A stretch of 13,102 nt of DNA from an uncultured Butyricicoccus sp. (GTDB lineage: Bacteria; Bacillota; Clostridia; Oscillospirales; Butyricicoccaceae), in assembly GCA_934532985.1 (NCBI GenBank), contig CAKTAV010000022.1:1-13102 (forward strand), written 5' to 3'. Shown piece by piece: positions 6,961 through 13,101 of this stretch. Under the pieces are notes generated by a model. That model saw nothing but the letters and a program-made list of their open reading frames with translations, was not told where the DNA came from and did not search any database. Every line of letters begins with the position of its first letter. The first letter of the stretch is position 1. The position numbers and the translations under genes are program-made.

Positions 6961-8100
6961 ATGAACGAAAAAGAGGTTGCGGAGCTGCGCCGCCTGCTGC
7001 GGGCGGACCGCCACAACATTACCAAGGTATATGGCTGCTATGTCAACGAAAACCGTTCGATTATCAATACCTTTGAACAGTCAATGGCACTGGCGACGGA
7101 GGAAGAGGCGGAAGCGTATCTGAATTTATTGAAAAAAGTACTGTCCGGCACATTGGGACGTAATTTGCTGGATCTGAGCTTTTCCAATCAGGCGGTGATG
7201 CATGGCGCAGAACATGCGCTTCTGATGAAGCTGCGTGAGACGAAGCTGGAGGACGAAGAAGTCCGCCAGGTCTTTTACGATAAAGTCATTCAGTCAGTCT
7301 ATCTGGAAGAAAATTATCTCATCTTGCTGGCGTTTCAGGCGTACGATGTCCCGTACCGCGCCAAGGACGATGAGGTGTTTTCGGACGGCTCGGAGGAGGT
7401 TTACTCGCATATTTTGTGCAGTATCGCTCCGGTCAAACAGGGAAAACCGGGACTGGGATATGATTATTCGCAGGCGGAGTTCCATACACTGGCGGGCAAC
7501 CATATGGTTGGTGCGCCGGAGGTAGGTTTTTTGTTTCCGACGTTTGATGACCGAAGCACAAATATTTACGACGCTCTATGTTATACACGTCGCGTGGATG
7601 ACAGCCATGAAAGCTTTATCGATACGGTATTCCACACGGAGGTACCCAAGCCGGCGGCAGAGCAGAAAAAGGATTTTGAAGCTGTGCTGACGCATTCGTT
7701 GGAGGATGAGTGCAGTATGGCGGTTGTGCAGGCGGTGCATGAGCAGCTGACGACACTGATTGCGGAGCACAAGGAGAACAAGATTCGTGAGCCGCTGATG
7801 ATAGAGACGGATACGGTGGAGCAGGTACTTAAGGACTGCGGGGTTTCGGAGCAGCGATGCACGGCGTTCCACGAAAAATTCACTGAGGAATTCGGCGAAA
7901 ATCAGCCGGTAAGCCCGAAGAATTTGATTGACGAAAAGCGGTTTGAGGTCACGCTGCCGGATATCACGATCCGTGTGAAGTCAGAAGCACGCGATCGCGT
8001 TCAGACCCGTGTGATTGATGGAATCAAGTATATTCTAGTCCGCGCGGACGAGGATGTGGAGGCCAACGGCGTCAGTATCCAGTTTACCGAAGAGCAGTGA
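6961..8100 (+). CDS. DUF4317 family protein
   Basis: A 379-residue soluble protein that I recognise as DUF4317. It starts MNEKEVAELRRLLRADRHN, then ITKVYGCYVNENRSII, a strongly conserved opening in this clostridial family. LKKVLSGTLGRNLLDLSFS follows at about 45-65. It has no signal peptide or membrane segment. The middle holds a long acidic stretch (DDEVFSDGSEEVYSHIL) and the C-terminal part is a mixed-charge domain of predicted strands (FEVTLPDITIRVK). No catalytic motif is evident and the function is unknown. ATG 6961 follows GGAAGGAAAC. WbqC starts 62 bases downstream on the same strand without a terminator between them, so the pair may be co-transcribed. Confidence 0.88.
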   Translation: MNEKEVAELRRLLRADRHNITKVYGCYVNENRSIINTFEQSMALATEEEAEAYLNLLKKVLSGTLGRNLLDLSFSNQAVMHGAEHALLMKLRETKLEDEEVRQVFYDKVIQSVYLEENYLILLAFQAYDVPYRAKDDEVFSDGSEEVYSHILCSIAPVKQGKPGLGYDYSQAEFHTLAGNHMVGAPEVGFLFPTFDDRSTNIYDALCYTRRVDDSHESFIDTVFHTEVPKPAAEQKKDFEAVLTHSLEDECSMAVVQAVHEQLTTLIAEHKENKIREPLMIETDTVEQVLKDCGVSEQRCTAFHEKFTEEFGENQPVSPKNLIDEKRFEVTLPDITIRVKSEARDRVQTRVIDGIKYILVRADEDVEANGVSIQFTEEQ

Positions 8101-8162
8101 GAACATACTCCACACGAAACAAAAGATAGCGAAAAGGGTTCGGCGAGAGAAAGGAACGGGCG

Positions 8163-8894
8163 ATGAAGGTTGGAATTATGCAGCCGTATTTCCTTCCCTA
8201 TTTGGGATATTGGCAGCTGATGAACGCGGTAGACCGGTATATCATTTTGGATGATGTGCCATTTATTCGCCGCGGCTGGATTCACCGCAATCGCATTCAG
8301 AACCATGGGGAGACGCAGTGGCTGACTATTCCGATTACAGGAGCAAGCCAAAATCGGAAGATTTGTGAGCTGGATCTGGCACGCAGTGAACGGGTATGGC
8401 ACAAGCTGCGCCGCAGTGTGCAGCTTGCCTATTGCCATGCCCCACAGTACGCGCAGGGGAAGACGGTATTTGACCGCACCCTCGATTTTCCGGAGGACAA
8501 TCTTTCGCTGTTTTTAACCAATAGTATTCGAGAGATCGCTTCCTATCTGGCTATGGATACGGAAATTGTGCGGGCGTCGGATTTGGAGTATGACCGTTCC
8601 CTGCGCGGAAGTGAGCGGATTTTGGAGCTTTGTGCCCAAATGGGAGCGGACAGCTATTACAACGCGGTTGGCGGTCAGGCACTGTATAATGCAGAACAGT
8701 TTGCCGGGCGGGGGATTACTCTGCGGTTTGTGCGGATGAATGAGAAACTGGTTTACCCTCAGGGCAGACATAACTTTTGTCCTGGACTGTCTGTGCTGGA
8801 CGCCATGATGTACAACGATGTGGAACAGATGCAGCTGCTGCTTTCGCAGTTTACGCTGGAAGCGGGAAAAGCAAGGGAAAATACCGGAATTTAG
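8163..8894 (+). CDS. WbqC-like family protein
   Basis: A 243-residue protein of the WbqC-like family (PF08889). The diagnostic N terminus is intact: MKVGIMQPYFLPYLGYWQLM, then DRYIILDDVPFIRRGWIHRNRI, and WLTIPI at about 57-62. Later conserved parts are the NCAP-like GADSYYNAVGGQALY (about 161-175) and the PGLSVLDAMMYND ending. Family members are often found in polysaccharide or O-antigen clusters, but the reaction is not settled, and here there is no glycan cluster next to it. ATG 8163 follows GAAAGGAACGGG. It is likely the second gene of the DUF4317 unit. The last residues (KARENTGI) lack conservation cues. Confidence 0.87.
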   Translation: MKVGIMQPYFLPYLGYWQLMNAVDRYIILDDVPFIRRGWIHRNRIQNHGETQWLTIPITGASQNRKICELDLARSERVWHKLRRSVQLAYCHAPQYAQGKTVFDRTLDFPEDNLSLFLTNSIREIASYLAMDTEIVRASDLEYDRSLRGSERILELCAQMGADSYYNAVGGQALYNAEQFAGRGITLRFVRMNEKLVYPQGRHNFCPGLSVLDAMMYNDVEQMQLLLSQFTLEAGKARENTGI

Positions 8895-8933
8895 AGCGAA
8901 AACGCGCAGCCGATAAGGGACTGGAAAATGATA

Positions 8934-8977
8934 CCGAGGGATGTGAGGATAATAATTTTGCTGTTCCTCGGATTTTT
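8934..8977 (+). terminator. Possible weak terminator after WbqC
   Basis: CCGAGG (8934-8939) can pair with CCTCGG (8966-8971), followed by ATTTTTT. The stem is only six base pairs and the loop is 26 bases. A competing GAGG (8945-8948) can pair with the same CCTC. It sits 40 bases after the WbqC stop and before the next promoter, so termination here is plausible but not strong. Confidence 0.4.
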
Positions 8978-8988
8978 TAGGAAAAGAG

Positions 8989-9017
8989 TTGTCCCAGCTT
9001 CCTTTTGCTGGTATAAT
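8989..9017 (+). promoter_or_regulatory. Promoter of the sigma-54 activator gene
   Basis: TTGTCC (8989-8994) and TATAAT (9012-9017) are 17 bp apart. A TGG precedes the -10, so it is an extended -10 promoter. The start should be near 9024, leaving a leader of about 137 bases before the GTG start codon. Confidence 0.7.
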
Positions 9018-9057
9018 AAAGAAAATGGTGACGAAAATGTTTGCACTACAAATATGG

Positions 9058-9076
9058 ATGCAAGCGATTGTTGCAT
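9058..9076 (+). promoter_or_regulatory. 19-bp dyad in the activator's own leader
   Basis: ATGCAAGCGATTGTTGCAT is a 6-bp inverted repeat with a 7-base centre. It has the same arms and spacing as the dyads found between 10913 and 11183. It lies about 35-53 bases downstream of the predicted start of the activator transcript, where binding would most simply repress. This suggests autoregulation, but it is inference. Confidence 0.55.
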
Positions 9077-9160
9077 AAGGCTAACGAAAAAAGGAGCATT
9101 CTTGTGCACTCGCCGCGAAGAAATCGCACGAGGAATGAAACAATGGGGAGGGATCACCCT

Positions 9161-10909
9161 GTGAATTATCGAGAACTGATGGATGTGTTCTCCCGATGTG
9201 ATATGGGAGCTATTTTGGTTGCGGATAACAACATGATCTTGGATGTTAACCGTACGGGAACCGAGATGCTGCATGTGGATGAAGCGGTGCGCGGATGTCA
9301 GCTGGAGCAGATCGCTCCGTACCTTTGCGATGTAGAAAACCGCACGAATTACGGAAATCCGGCATTTAATGAATATTTACTGCCGTGTGCCTCGCTGGAA
9401 TTAGCGGATCTGCCTCCCAGCACGCACTTGATTGTGTTTCGAAGAGCAACCAGTGAGTACCGCTGTGGATTGCTGGAGACGGCGCTCAACCATGTACAGG
9501 AGGCTGTTACACTGTGGGACGACGAGTGCCGCATGCTTGTCATTAATGAGGCGGCAACTAAGGTAGAGGCATATGTCGACACAGATACGATTGGACACCA
9601 TGTTCACAGCCTGTATAAGGCGCGCGGCGGCACCCAATTTGCCGTCCCGTATGTGATTGAAAAGAAAAAGCCGTTGCTTAATTTGCATCAGGAATTCGTC
9701 ACGACCACGGGAAAAGACATGCAAATTGTCTCGAATAACTACCCTTTTATGAAAAATGGACGGGTTTTCGGTGTTGCAGCGCTGATGGATGACTACACCA
9801 AAATGGACGCGCTGAACAAGAAAATCATTGATTTACAGAGTAAGCTGATGAATCGTCCGCACACGCAGTCGAACAGTGAAAATGTCCTGACGGCACGGTA
9901 CCATTTTGATGACATCGTGTTCAGCGGAGACGCGATGCAGTATGCGGTGGACTGCTGCAAGCAGGTGGCGCATTCGGATGCGCCGGTTATGATTTACGGC
10001 GAGACCGGTACCGGCAAGGAGCTGTTTGCGCAGAGTATTCACAACGCGAGCGATCGGGCGAATGGTCCGTTTTTAGCAGTGAATTGTGCAGCAATTCCGA
10101 CGACTTTGCTGGAATCAATCCTGTTTGGCACGGAAAAAGGTGCATATACCGGCGCCGACCGCCGAGAAGGTTTGTTTGAACAGGCAGACACCGGAACGTT
10201 GCTGCTGGACGAAATCAACTCGATGGATGTCTACTTGCAGTCTAAGCTGCTGCGTGTATTGCAGGAGGGCAGCTTCCGGCGTGTCGGCGGCTCCAAGCTG
10301 ATTCATGTGGATGTCCGTGTTATTTCCAATATCAATATCTCTCCGCTGGAGGCGATGGAACAGGGACTTCTGCGTAAGGATTTGTACTATCGCTTGGGCG
10401 TTATCAATATCAAAATTCCGCCGCTTCGACAGCGAAAAGAGGATATTCCGTTGCTTTGCAAGGCGTTTGTTGCGGAAAAAAATAAAAAGCTGTTGAAAAA
10501 CGCGACGACATTGTCGCCAATAACAGCGGAGCTGTTTCATTCGTATGACTGGCCGGGCAATGTGCGTGAGCTGGGACATGCGATTGAGTATGCGCTGAAT
10601 ATTATTCCGGAGGAAAAGGATGTGATTACGCCGGAATATATTCCGGAGCATATTTTGCTGGCCGTACACGGAGAAAATGCGGTTCATTTGGAAAAGACAG
10701 AGACGCCGACGCTGGAGAGCATTTTACAGGACGCGGGATATCGTTTCTTGAACAATGCACTGAGTGAGCATGATGGAAATATATCGCAGACAGCAAAGGC
10801 GTTGGGCATCACCCGGCAGAATTTACAGCATCGCATGAAGAAATTTGGCGTGCGAGCAAAAACGAGTGCAGAGGCGTGCGAGCCGGAAACGCAAACGGAG
10901 GCGACTTGA
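9161..10909 (+). CDS. Sigma-54-dependent activator, PAS-PAS-AAA+-Fis (RocR-like)
   Basis: A bacterial enhancer-binding protein of 582 residues. Two PAS-type sensing domains come first (about 3-100 and 103-225). The second ends NNYPFMKNGRVFGVAALMDD, as in RocR-like clostridial activators. A short coiled linker (215-232) leads into the AAA+ domain, with Walker A GETGTGKE (280-287), Walker B GTLLLDE (345-351) and sensor-2 region WPGNVREL (464-471). The sigma-54 contact loop reads GAYTGA (327-332), a Phe-to-Tyr variant of GAFTGA. The C terminus is a Fis-type helix-turn-helix (about 538-562: GNISQTAKALGITRQNLQHR). It remodels the closed complex of RNA polymerase with sigma-54. GTG 9161 with GGGAGGG nine bases upstream is my start; ATG 9143 is also possible. 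The nearby -24/-12 promoter and repeated dyads are its likely targets. No receiver domain is seen, so a small molecule is the likely signal. Confidence 0.93.
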   Translation: MNYRELMDVFSRCDMGAILVADNNMILDVNRTGTEMLHVDEAVRGCQLEQIAPYLCDVENRTNYGNPAFNEYLLPCASLELADLPPSTHLIVFRRATSEYRCGLLETALNHVQEAVTLWDDECRMLVINEAATKVEAYVDTDTIGHHVHSLYKARGGTQFAVPYVIEKKKPLLNLHQEFVTTTGKDMQIVSNNYPFMKNGRVFGVAALMDDYTKMDALNKKIIDLQSKLMNRPHTQSNSENVLTARYHFDDIVFSGDAMQYAVDCCKQVAHSDAPVMIYGETGTGKELFAQSIHNASDRANGPFLAVNCAAIPTTLLESILFGTEKGAYTGADRREGLFEQADTGTLLLDEINSMDVYLQSKLLRVLQEGSFRRVGGSKLIHVDVRVISNINISPLEAMEQGLLRKDLYYRLGVINIKIPPLRQRKEDIPLLCKAFVAEKNKKLLKNATTLSPITAELFHSYDWPGNVRELGHAIEYALNIIPEEKDVITPEYIPEHILLAVHGENAVHLEKTETPTLESILQDAGYRFLNNALSEHDGNISQTAKALGITRQNLQHRMKKFGVRAKTSAEACEPETQTEAT

Positions 10910-10912
10910 GCT

Positions 10913-10931
10913 TTGCAAAAATACGGTGCAT
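10913..10931 (+). promoter_or_regulatory. 19-bp dyad, copy 1 (variant)
   Basis: TTGCAA-AAATACG-GTGCAT matches the ATGCAA-N7-TTGCAT pattern at 10 of 12 arm positions. It starts three bases after the activator stop codon. It is a candidate upstream activator site. Confidence 0.45.
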
Positions 10932-10953
10932 TTCCGTTTTGAAAGAGAATAAA

Positions 10954-10976
10954 ATATGCAACAAATCGTTGCATAT
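10954..10976 (+). promoter_or_regulatory. 19-bp dyad, copy 2 (perfect, extended)
   Basis: ATATGCAAC and GTTGCATAT form a perfect 9-bp inverted repeat around AAATC, the best copy of the series. The size and symmetry suit a dimeric Fis-type helix-turn-helix. It lies about 435 bases upstream of the sigma-54 start site, within the range of enhancer sites acting by DNA looping. Confidence 0.65.
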
Positions 10977-10980
10977 CGAG

Positions 10981-11028
10981 AAAACCATGCAAGCAATCGG
11001 TGCATGTACTGATTGCTTGCAGGGTTTT
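10981..11028 (+). terminator. Strong hairpin after the activator gene, probable terminator
   Basis: TGCAAGCAATC (10988-10998) pairs with GATTGCTTGCA (11011-11021), and AAAACC (10981-10986) pairs with GGTTTT (11023-11028). One mismatch interrupts a 17-bp stem with a 12-base loop. The T tract is only four bases and part of the stem, so termination would rely mainly on stem strength. The arms also contain a dyad copy. Confidence 0.6.
10987..11005 (+). promoter_or_regulatory. 19-bp dyad, copy 3 (variant, inside the hairpin)
   Basis: ATGCAA-GCAATCG-GTGCAT matches 11 of 12 arm positions. It is centred 31 bp from copy 2, three helical turns, so both would face the same side of the DNA. A weaker reverse copy (ATGTAC-N7-TTGCAG, 11004-11022) overlaps it because the hairpin is symmetrical. 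Confidence 0.5.
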
Positions 11029-11074
11029 AGGCGAAGCGCATCAAAATCGAGTCTAGAAGCAGAGAATAAATGAC

Positions 11075-11102
11075 AAAATTCACAAAACATCGTGAATTTT
11101 TT
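11075..11102 (+). terminator. Terminator-like hairpin
   Basis: AAAATTCAC (11075-11083) and GTGAATTTT (11092-11100) form a perfect 9-bp stem with an eight-base loop, leading into TTTTTT. It is AT-rich but has the right shape for a second terminator behind the activator gene. Confidence 0.55.
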
Positions 11103-11164
11103 GCCTAAAATTTGGTGCGGATCAAAAATTTCATGATTTAATCATAGAGGAAACAGAAATGTGC

Positions 11165-11183
11165 ATGCAAGAGATTATTGCGT
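11165..11183 (+). promoter_or_regulatory. 19-bp dyad, copy 4 (variant)
   Basis: ATGCAA-GAGATTA-TTGCGT matches 11 of 12 arm positions. It is the copy nearest to the sigma-54 promoter, centred about 228 bases upstream of the predicted start, a common distance for enhancer-binding proteins. Confidence 0.5.
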
Positions 11184-11374
11184 ATAAATTCCTCTGTCGG
11201 TGCTTTGGTATATGAATGGGGAATAAAATCGAAAAAACAATATGAGAAATTGCATAATTCTCTGAGAGGATAAATCCGCCTTTTTTGCGGATTATTTAGA
11301 GGTTTGGCGATAAAATTGTTGTATTTATGAAAAATGCTGAAAACAAACGAAAGAATTATTGAATTTATCGTCAT

Positions 11375-11392
11375 TTGGCACGACAATTGCTA
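11375..11392 (+). promoter_or_regulatory. Sigma-54 (-24/-12) promoter
   Basis: TTGGCACGACAATTGCTA is a full match to the sigma-54 consensus TGGCACG-N4-TTGCW. The GG (11377-11378) and GC (11389-11390) are at the required 12-base distance. Transcription should begin near 11402. It points at the structured leader and the AraC-type gene. Confidence 0.93.
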
Positions 11393-11401
11393 CATATATT
11401 G

Positions 11402-11561
11402 ATGTAAAGATGGAGAACGCCAGAGAGGTATTCCGAAAAAAGGACGGCAACCGTCAGCAGCCTCGGCAAAGGCTGCTGACAAAACGGTTGACGGTGGCAG
11501 AACGTTAAAGCGACCTCTGGCGGATTTGGGTAACGGGATTATGAGAGGCGAGGGATTGCAA
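11402..11561 (+). ncRNA. Structured leader RNA before the AraC gene, class unknown
   Basis: A closing stem CGCCAGAG (11418-11425) with CTCTGGCG (11515-11522) encloses a multi-hairpin region. Its core is a perfect 10-bp stem GTCAGCAGCC/GGCTGCTGAC (11453-11462 with 11471-11480), extended by AACCG/CGGTT (11449-11453 with 11485-11489). ACCGTC (11450-11455) has two other partners: GACGG at 11443-11447 and TGACGGT at 11489-11495. These pairings exclude one another, so switching is possible. CCTCT (11514-11518) can also pair with AGAGG (11543-11547) close to the ribosome site. There is no U tract, so control of translation is more likely than termination. I do not match it to any riboswitch class I know. 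Confidence 0.55.
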
Positions 11562-12278
11562 ATGAGCCAGAAGACAAATATACATGTATTTTATGAATGT
11601 AATGGAGAGCATGCACATGAGTATCCGCAGATTTTAGTTCCGCTGCAAAAGACAATGATGATCTGGGTCGGAACGTCGGAGTACGAAGTCACGCCGCAGG
11701 AGCTATGTTTTGTGCCGGCAGGTATGCCTCATAAGTGTAACTATATGGGCAAGCTGCTGGCGATCAATCTCTCGGACGATGTCGTGGACAGCCAGAACAA
11801 TATCCTGCTGTCCTACCCGCTGATTGTCCCGATGCAGGGACAAATCAATCAGCTGGTTGATTTGATTCAGGCGGAAATTAAGGTAAACCCAGACAGCCAG
11901 TCGGTTCGTTATCTGTACAGCTATCTGTTCAGCAAGCTGCTGGAAAACTGCGCGGCTCCGTCCATTCGCTATATCAACGAGTACTACTATCAGCCGATTA
12001 CGGTGGATCAGTTGGCGCGTATTGAAAACTATAACGTTACATACTACAATGACTGGTTCAAGCAGAAGACCGGCCTGTCGCCGAGCTTCTATTTGCGCTG
12101 TATCCGTATCAACCGCGCGAAGGAGCTGCTGGTCAGCACGAGCTTCAGCGTGTTGGACATTGCGGTTATGGTTGGCTACAGCAGCAACGCGACCTTTACC
12201 CGTGCGTTCCACAATGTTACCGGTATGACCCCGAAGGAATACCGCAACTGTCCGGATGCAAAGCGTAATATTGGTTAA
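11562..12278 (+). CDS. AraC family transcriptional regulator with N-terminal cupin
   Basis: A 238-residue regulator. Residues 1-95 form a small cupin-type sensing domain with a GEHAHEYPQ metal/ligand motif (15-23) and a second motif PAGMPHK (52-58). The C-terminal domain carries the two AraC helix-turn-helices: YYYQPITVDQLARIENYNV around 141-159, and FSVLDIAVMVGYSSNATFTRAF (196-216) read as two parts. It ends with the family signature GMTPKEYR (221-228). ATG 11562 is chosen because GGCGAGGGA lies eight bases upstream. In-frame TTG 11526 and ATG 11541 fall inside the leader. It is the only gene before a terminator, so the sigma-54 promoter drives a lone regulator. The inducer is unknown. The GAYTGA activator just upstream is its likely controller. 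Confidence 0.92.
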   Translation: MSQKTNIHVFYECNGEHAHEYPQILVPLQKTMMIWVGTSEYEVTPQELCFVPAGMPHKCNYMGKLLAINLSDDVVDSQNNILLSYPLIVPMQGQINQLVDLIQAEIKVNPDSQSVRYLYSYLFSKLLENCAAPSIRYINEYYYQPITVDQLARIENYNVTYYNDWFKQKTGLSPSFYLRCIRINRAKELLVSTSFSVLDIAVMVGYSSNATFTRAFHNVTGMTPKEYRNCPDAKRNIG

Positions 12279-12379
12279 ACAAAACCGTTTCTCTAAGCGC
12301 TATCAGAAAATTTTGACTTTTCGAATGCGCGATACCATTCATTTCTTTCAACAATTTCTTTTTTCTTTCCATTCCAAAT

Positions 12380-12417
12380 TGGAGCATCTCATTGTGGGGT
12401 GCTCCAGTTTTATTTTG
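12380..12417 (+). terminator. Terminator of the AraC gene
   Basis: GGAGCATCTC (12381-12390) pairs with GGGGTGCTCC (12396-12405) over a five-base loop, including two G-T pairs, followed by AGTTTTATTTT. It lies about 100 bases after the AraC stop. Those 100 bases hold no visible gene. Confidence 0.88.
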
Positions 12418-12429
12418 GGAAAATAGCAG

Positions 12430-12475
12430 ACAGAAAATGCCCTGTTTTCTTACTTTTTGTTGGAAAACAGGGCAT
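12430..12475 (-). terminator. Terminator of the MerR gene
   Basis: ATGCCCTGTTTTC (12437-12449) and GAAAACAGGGCAT (12463-12475) form a perfect 13-bp stem. On the minus strand it is followed by TTTCTG, and it begins eight bases after the MerR stop. With the plus-strand hairpin at 12380 it separates two convergent genes. Confidence 0.85.
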
Positions 12476-12483
12476 ACTTTGGA

Positions 12484-12951
12484 TTAACGGTGGGCGTTTT
12501 CGTAGGCGGAACGAACATCGTCCGGCAGCTCCGCTAAGGTAAGGGAGTGCAGGCGATCTTCGTTTCCATCGTTCATGGCCTGCTCATAGTACCAGCACTT
12601 GAACTTGAGCATGTCGAGCACCTGATTCATTCGCAGAATCTCTGTCTCGACATTCTGCCGTTGTTTAACAAACAGCTCGTGGCGCTGGGGATAGGTTTCG
12701 CTGCCCTGTGTGCACCATTCCATGAACTGCTTGATGTCCTTGATTTCCATACCAGCCTTTTTCAAACACTCGATGATGCGAAGCGCCTCGATCGAGGAGG
12801 TATCAAACATGCGAATGCCGGAAACGCGCTCCAGCTGAGGAAACAATCCGGCTTTGTCGTAATACCGCAGGGTGGAAATGGGAAGCCCAAACATCTTGGA
12901 TACCTGTCCAATGGTGTATACCTGTGCCACTTGTGTCGCTTGCTGAATCAT
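12484..12951 (-). CDS. MerR family transcriptional regulator
   Basis: A 155-residue regulator with a typical MerR winged helix-turn-helix at residues 11-80: VYTIGQVSKMFGLPISTLRYYDKAGLFP, read as the helix-turn-helix and the RYYD hallmark, then IRMFD and the second wing. A long dimerisation helix follows (about 88-126, RQRQNVETEILRMNQVLDML region). The closing segment is short, CWYYEQAMNDGNEDRLHSLTL. There is no metal-binding C-terminal Cys cluster like that of MerR or CueR, though single cysteines occur at C62, C80 and C119. The pattern resembles AdhR-like regulators of aldehyde or stress response. ATG 12951 follows AGGAGG. The divergent region to its right carries a MerR-type promoter, so it probably controls a gene past the window edge. 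Confidence 0.92.
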   Translation of the reverse strand: MIQQATQVAQVYTIGQVSKMFGLPISTLRYYDKAGLFPQLERVSGIRMFDTSSIEALRIIECLKKAGMEIKDIKQFMEWCTQGSETYPQRHELFVKQRQNVETEILRMNQVLDMLKFKCWYYEQAMNDGNEDRLHSLTLAELPDDVRSAYENAHR

Positions 12952-13026
12952 GGCGGTGTCCTCCTATAAAAGATGAAAAAATTTTGTTTGGTTAAATGAA
13001 AAGGTAACGTCCGGAACAGAGATAGT

Positions 13027-13058
13027 TGCCGTATTTGCAAAGATTACTGCCGTTTTGT
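13027..13058. repeat. Direct repeat TGCCGT in the MerR upstream region
   Basis: TGCCGTATTTG (13027-13037) and TGCCGTTTTG (13048-13057) repeat with a 21-bp step, two helical turns. This could be an operator for an unidentified regulator or chance. Confidence 0.3.
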
Positions 13059-13070
13059 GGAGCTGCATTT

Positions 13071-13101
13071 TTCACAATAACCGATATAATAGAGTTATAA
13101 T
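13071..13101 (+). promoter_or_regulatory. Candidate MerR-controlled promoter facing right
   Basis: TTCACA (13071-13076) and TATAAT (13096-13101) are separated by 19 bp, the overlong spacer typical of MerR targets. An inverted repeat ATAAC (13077-13081) / GTTAT (13094-13098) fills the spacer, where MerR-family dimers bind. A second TATAAT (13085-13090) lies inside but has no good -35. The gene it would drive is outside the window. Confidence 0.45.

Larger units (their letters stand above)
10910..11374. other. AT-rich regulatory intergenic region, no gene
   Basis: This stretch is clearly richer in A and T than its flanks, and I see no believable reading frame with a ribosome site. It holds the dyad repeats and hairpins listed separately. 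A hairpin TAAATCCGC (11271-11279) with GCGGATTA (11287-11294) has its T run in the loop rather than after the stem, so it is not a standard terminator. Confidence 0.7.

Noticed and set aside
8928..9164. 78-residue open frame overlapping the activator start by GTGA
   Set aside because: Its start precedes the promoter at 8989-9017. The shorter forms starting after the promoter (ATG 9054, ATG 9135) lack a ribosome site at proper spacing.
10125..10143. TTTGGCACGG inside the activator gene, resembling a -24 element
   Set aside because: No TTGC at the required distance; chance match within the AAA+ coding sequence.
11271..11298. Hairpin AAATCCGC/GCGGATT as a terminator
   Set aside because: The T run is in the loop and not after the stem, and no gene ends immediately before it.
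11138..11386. 82-residue minus-strand open frame in the intergenic region
   Set aside because: No ribosome site, composition simply follows AT-rich DNA, and it overlaps the dyad site and the sigma-54 promoter.
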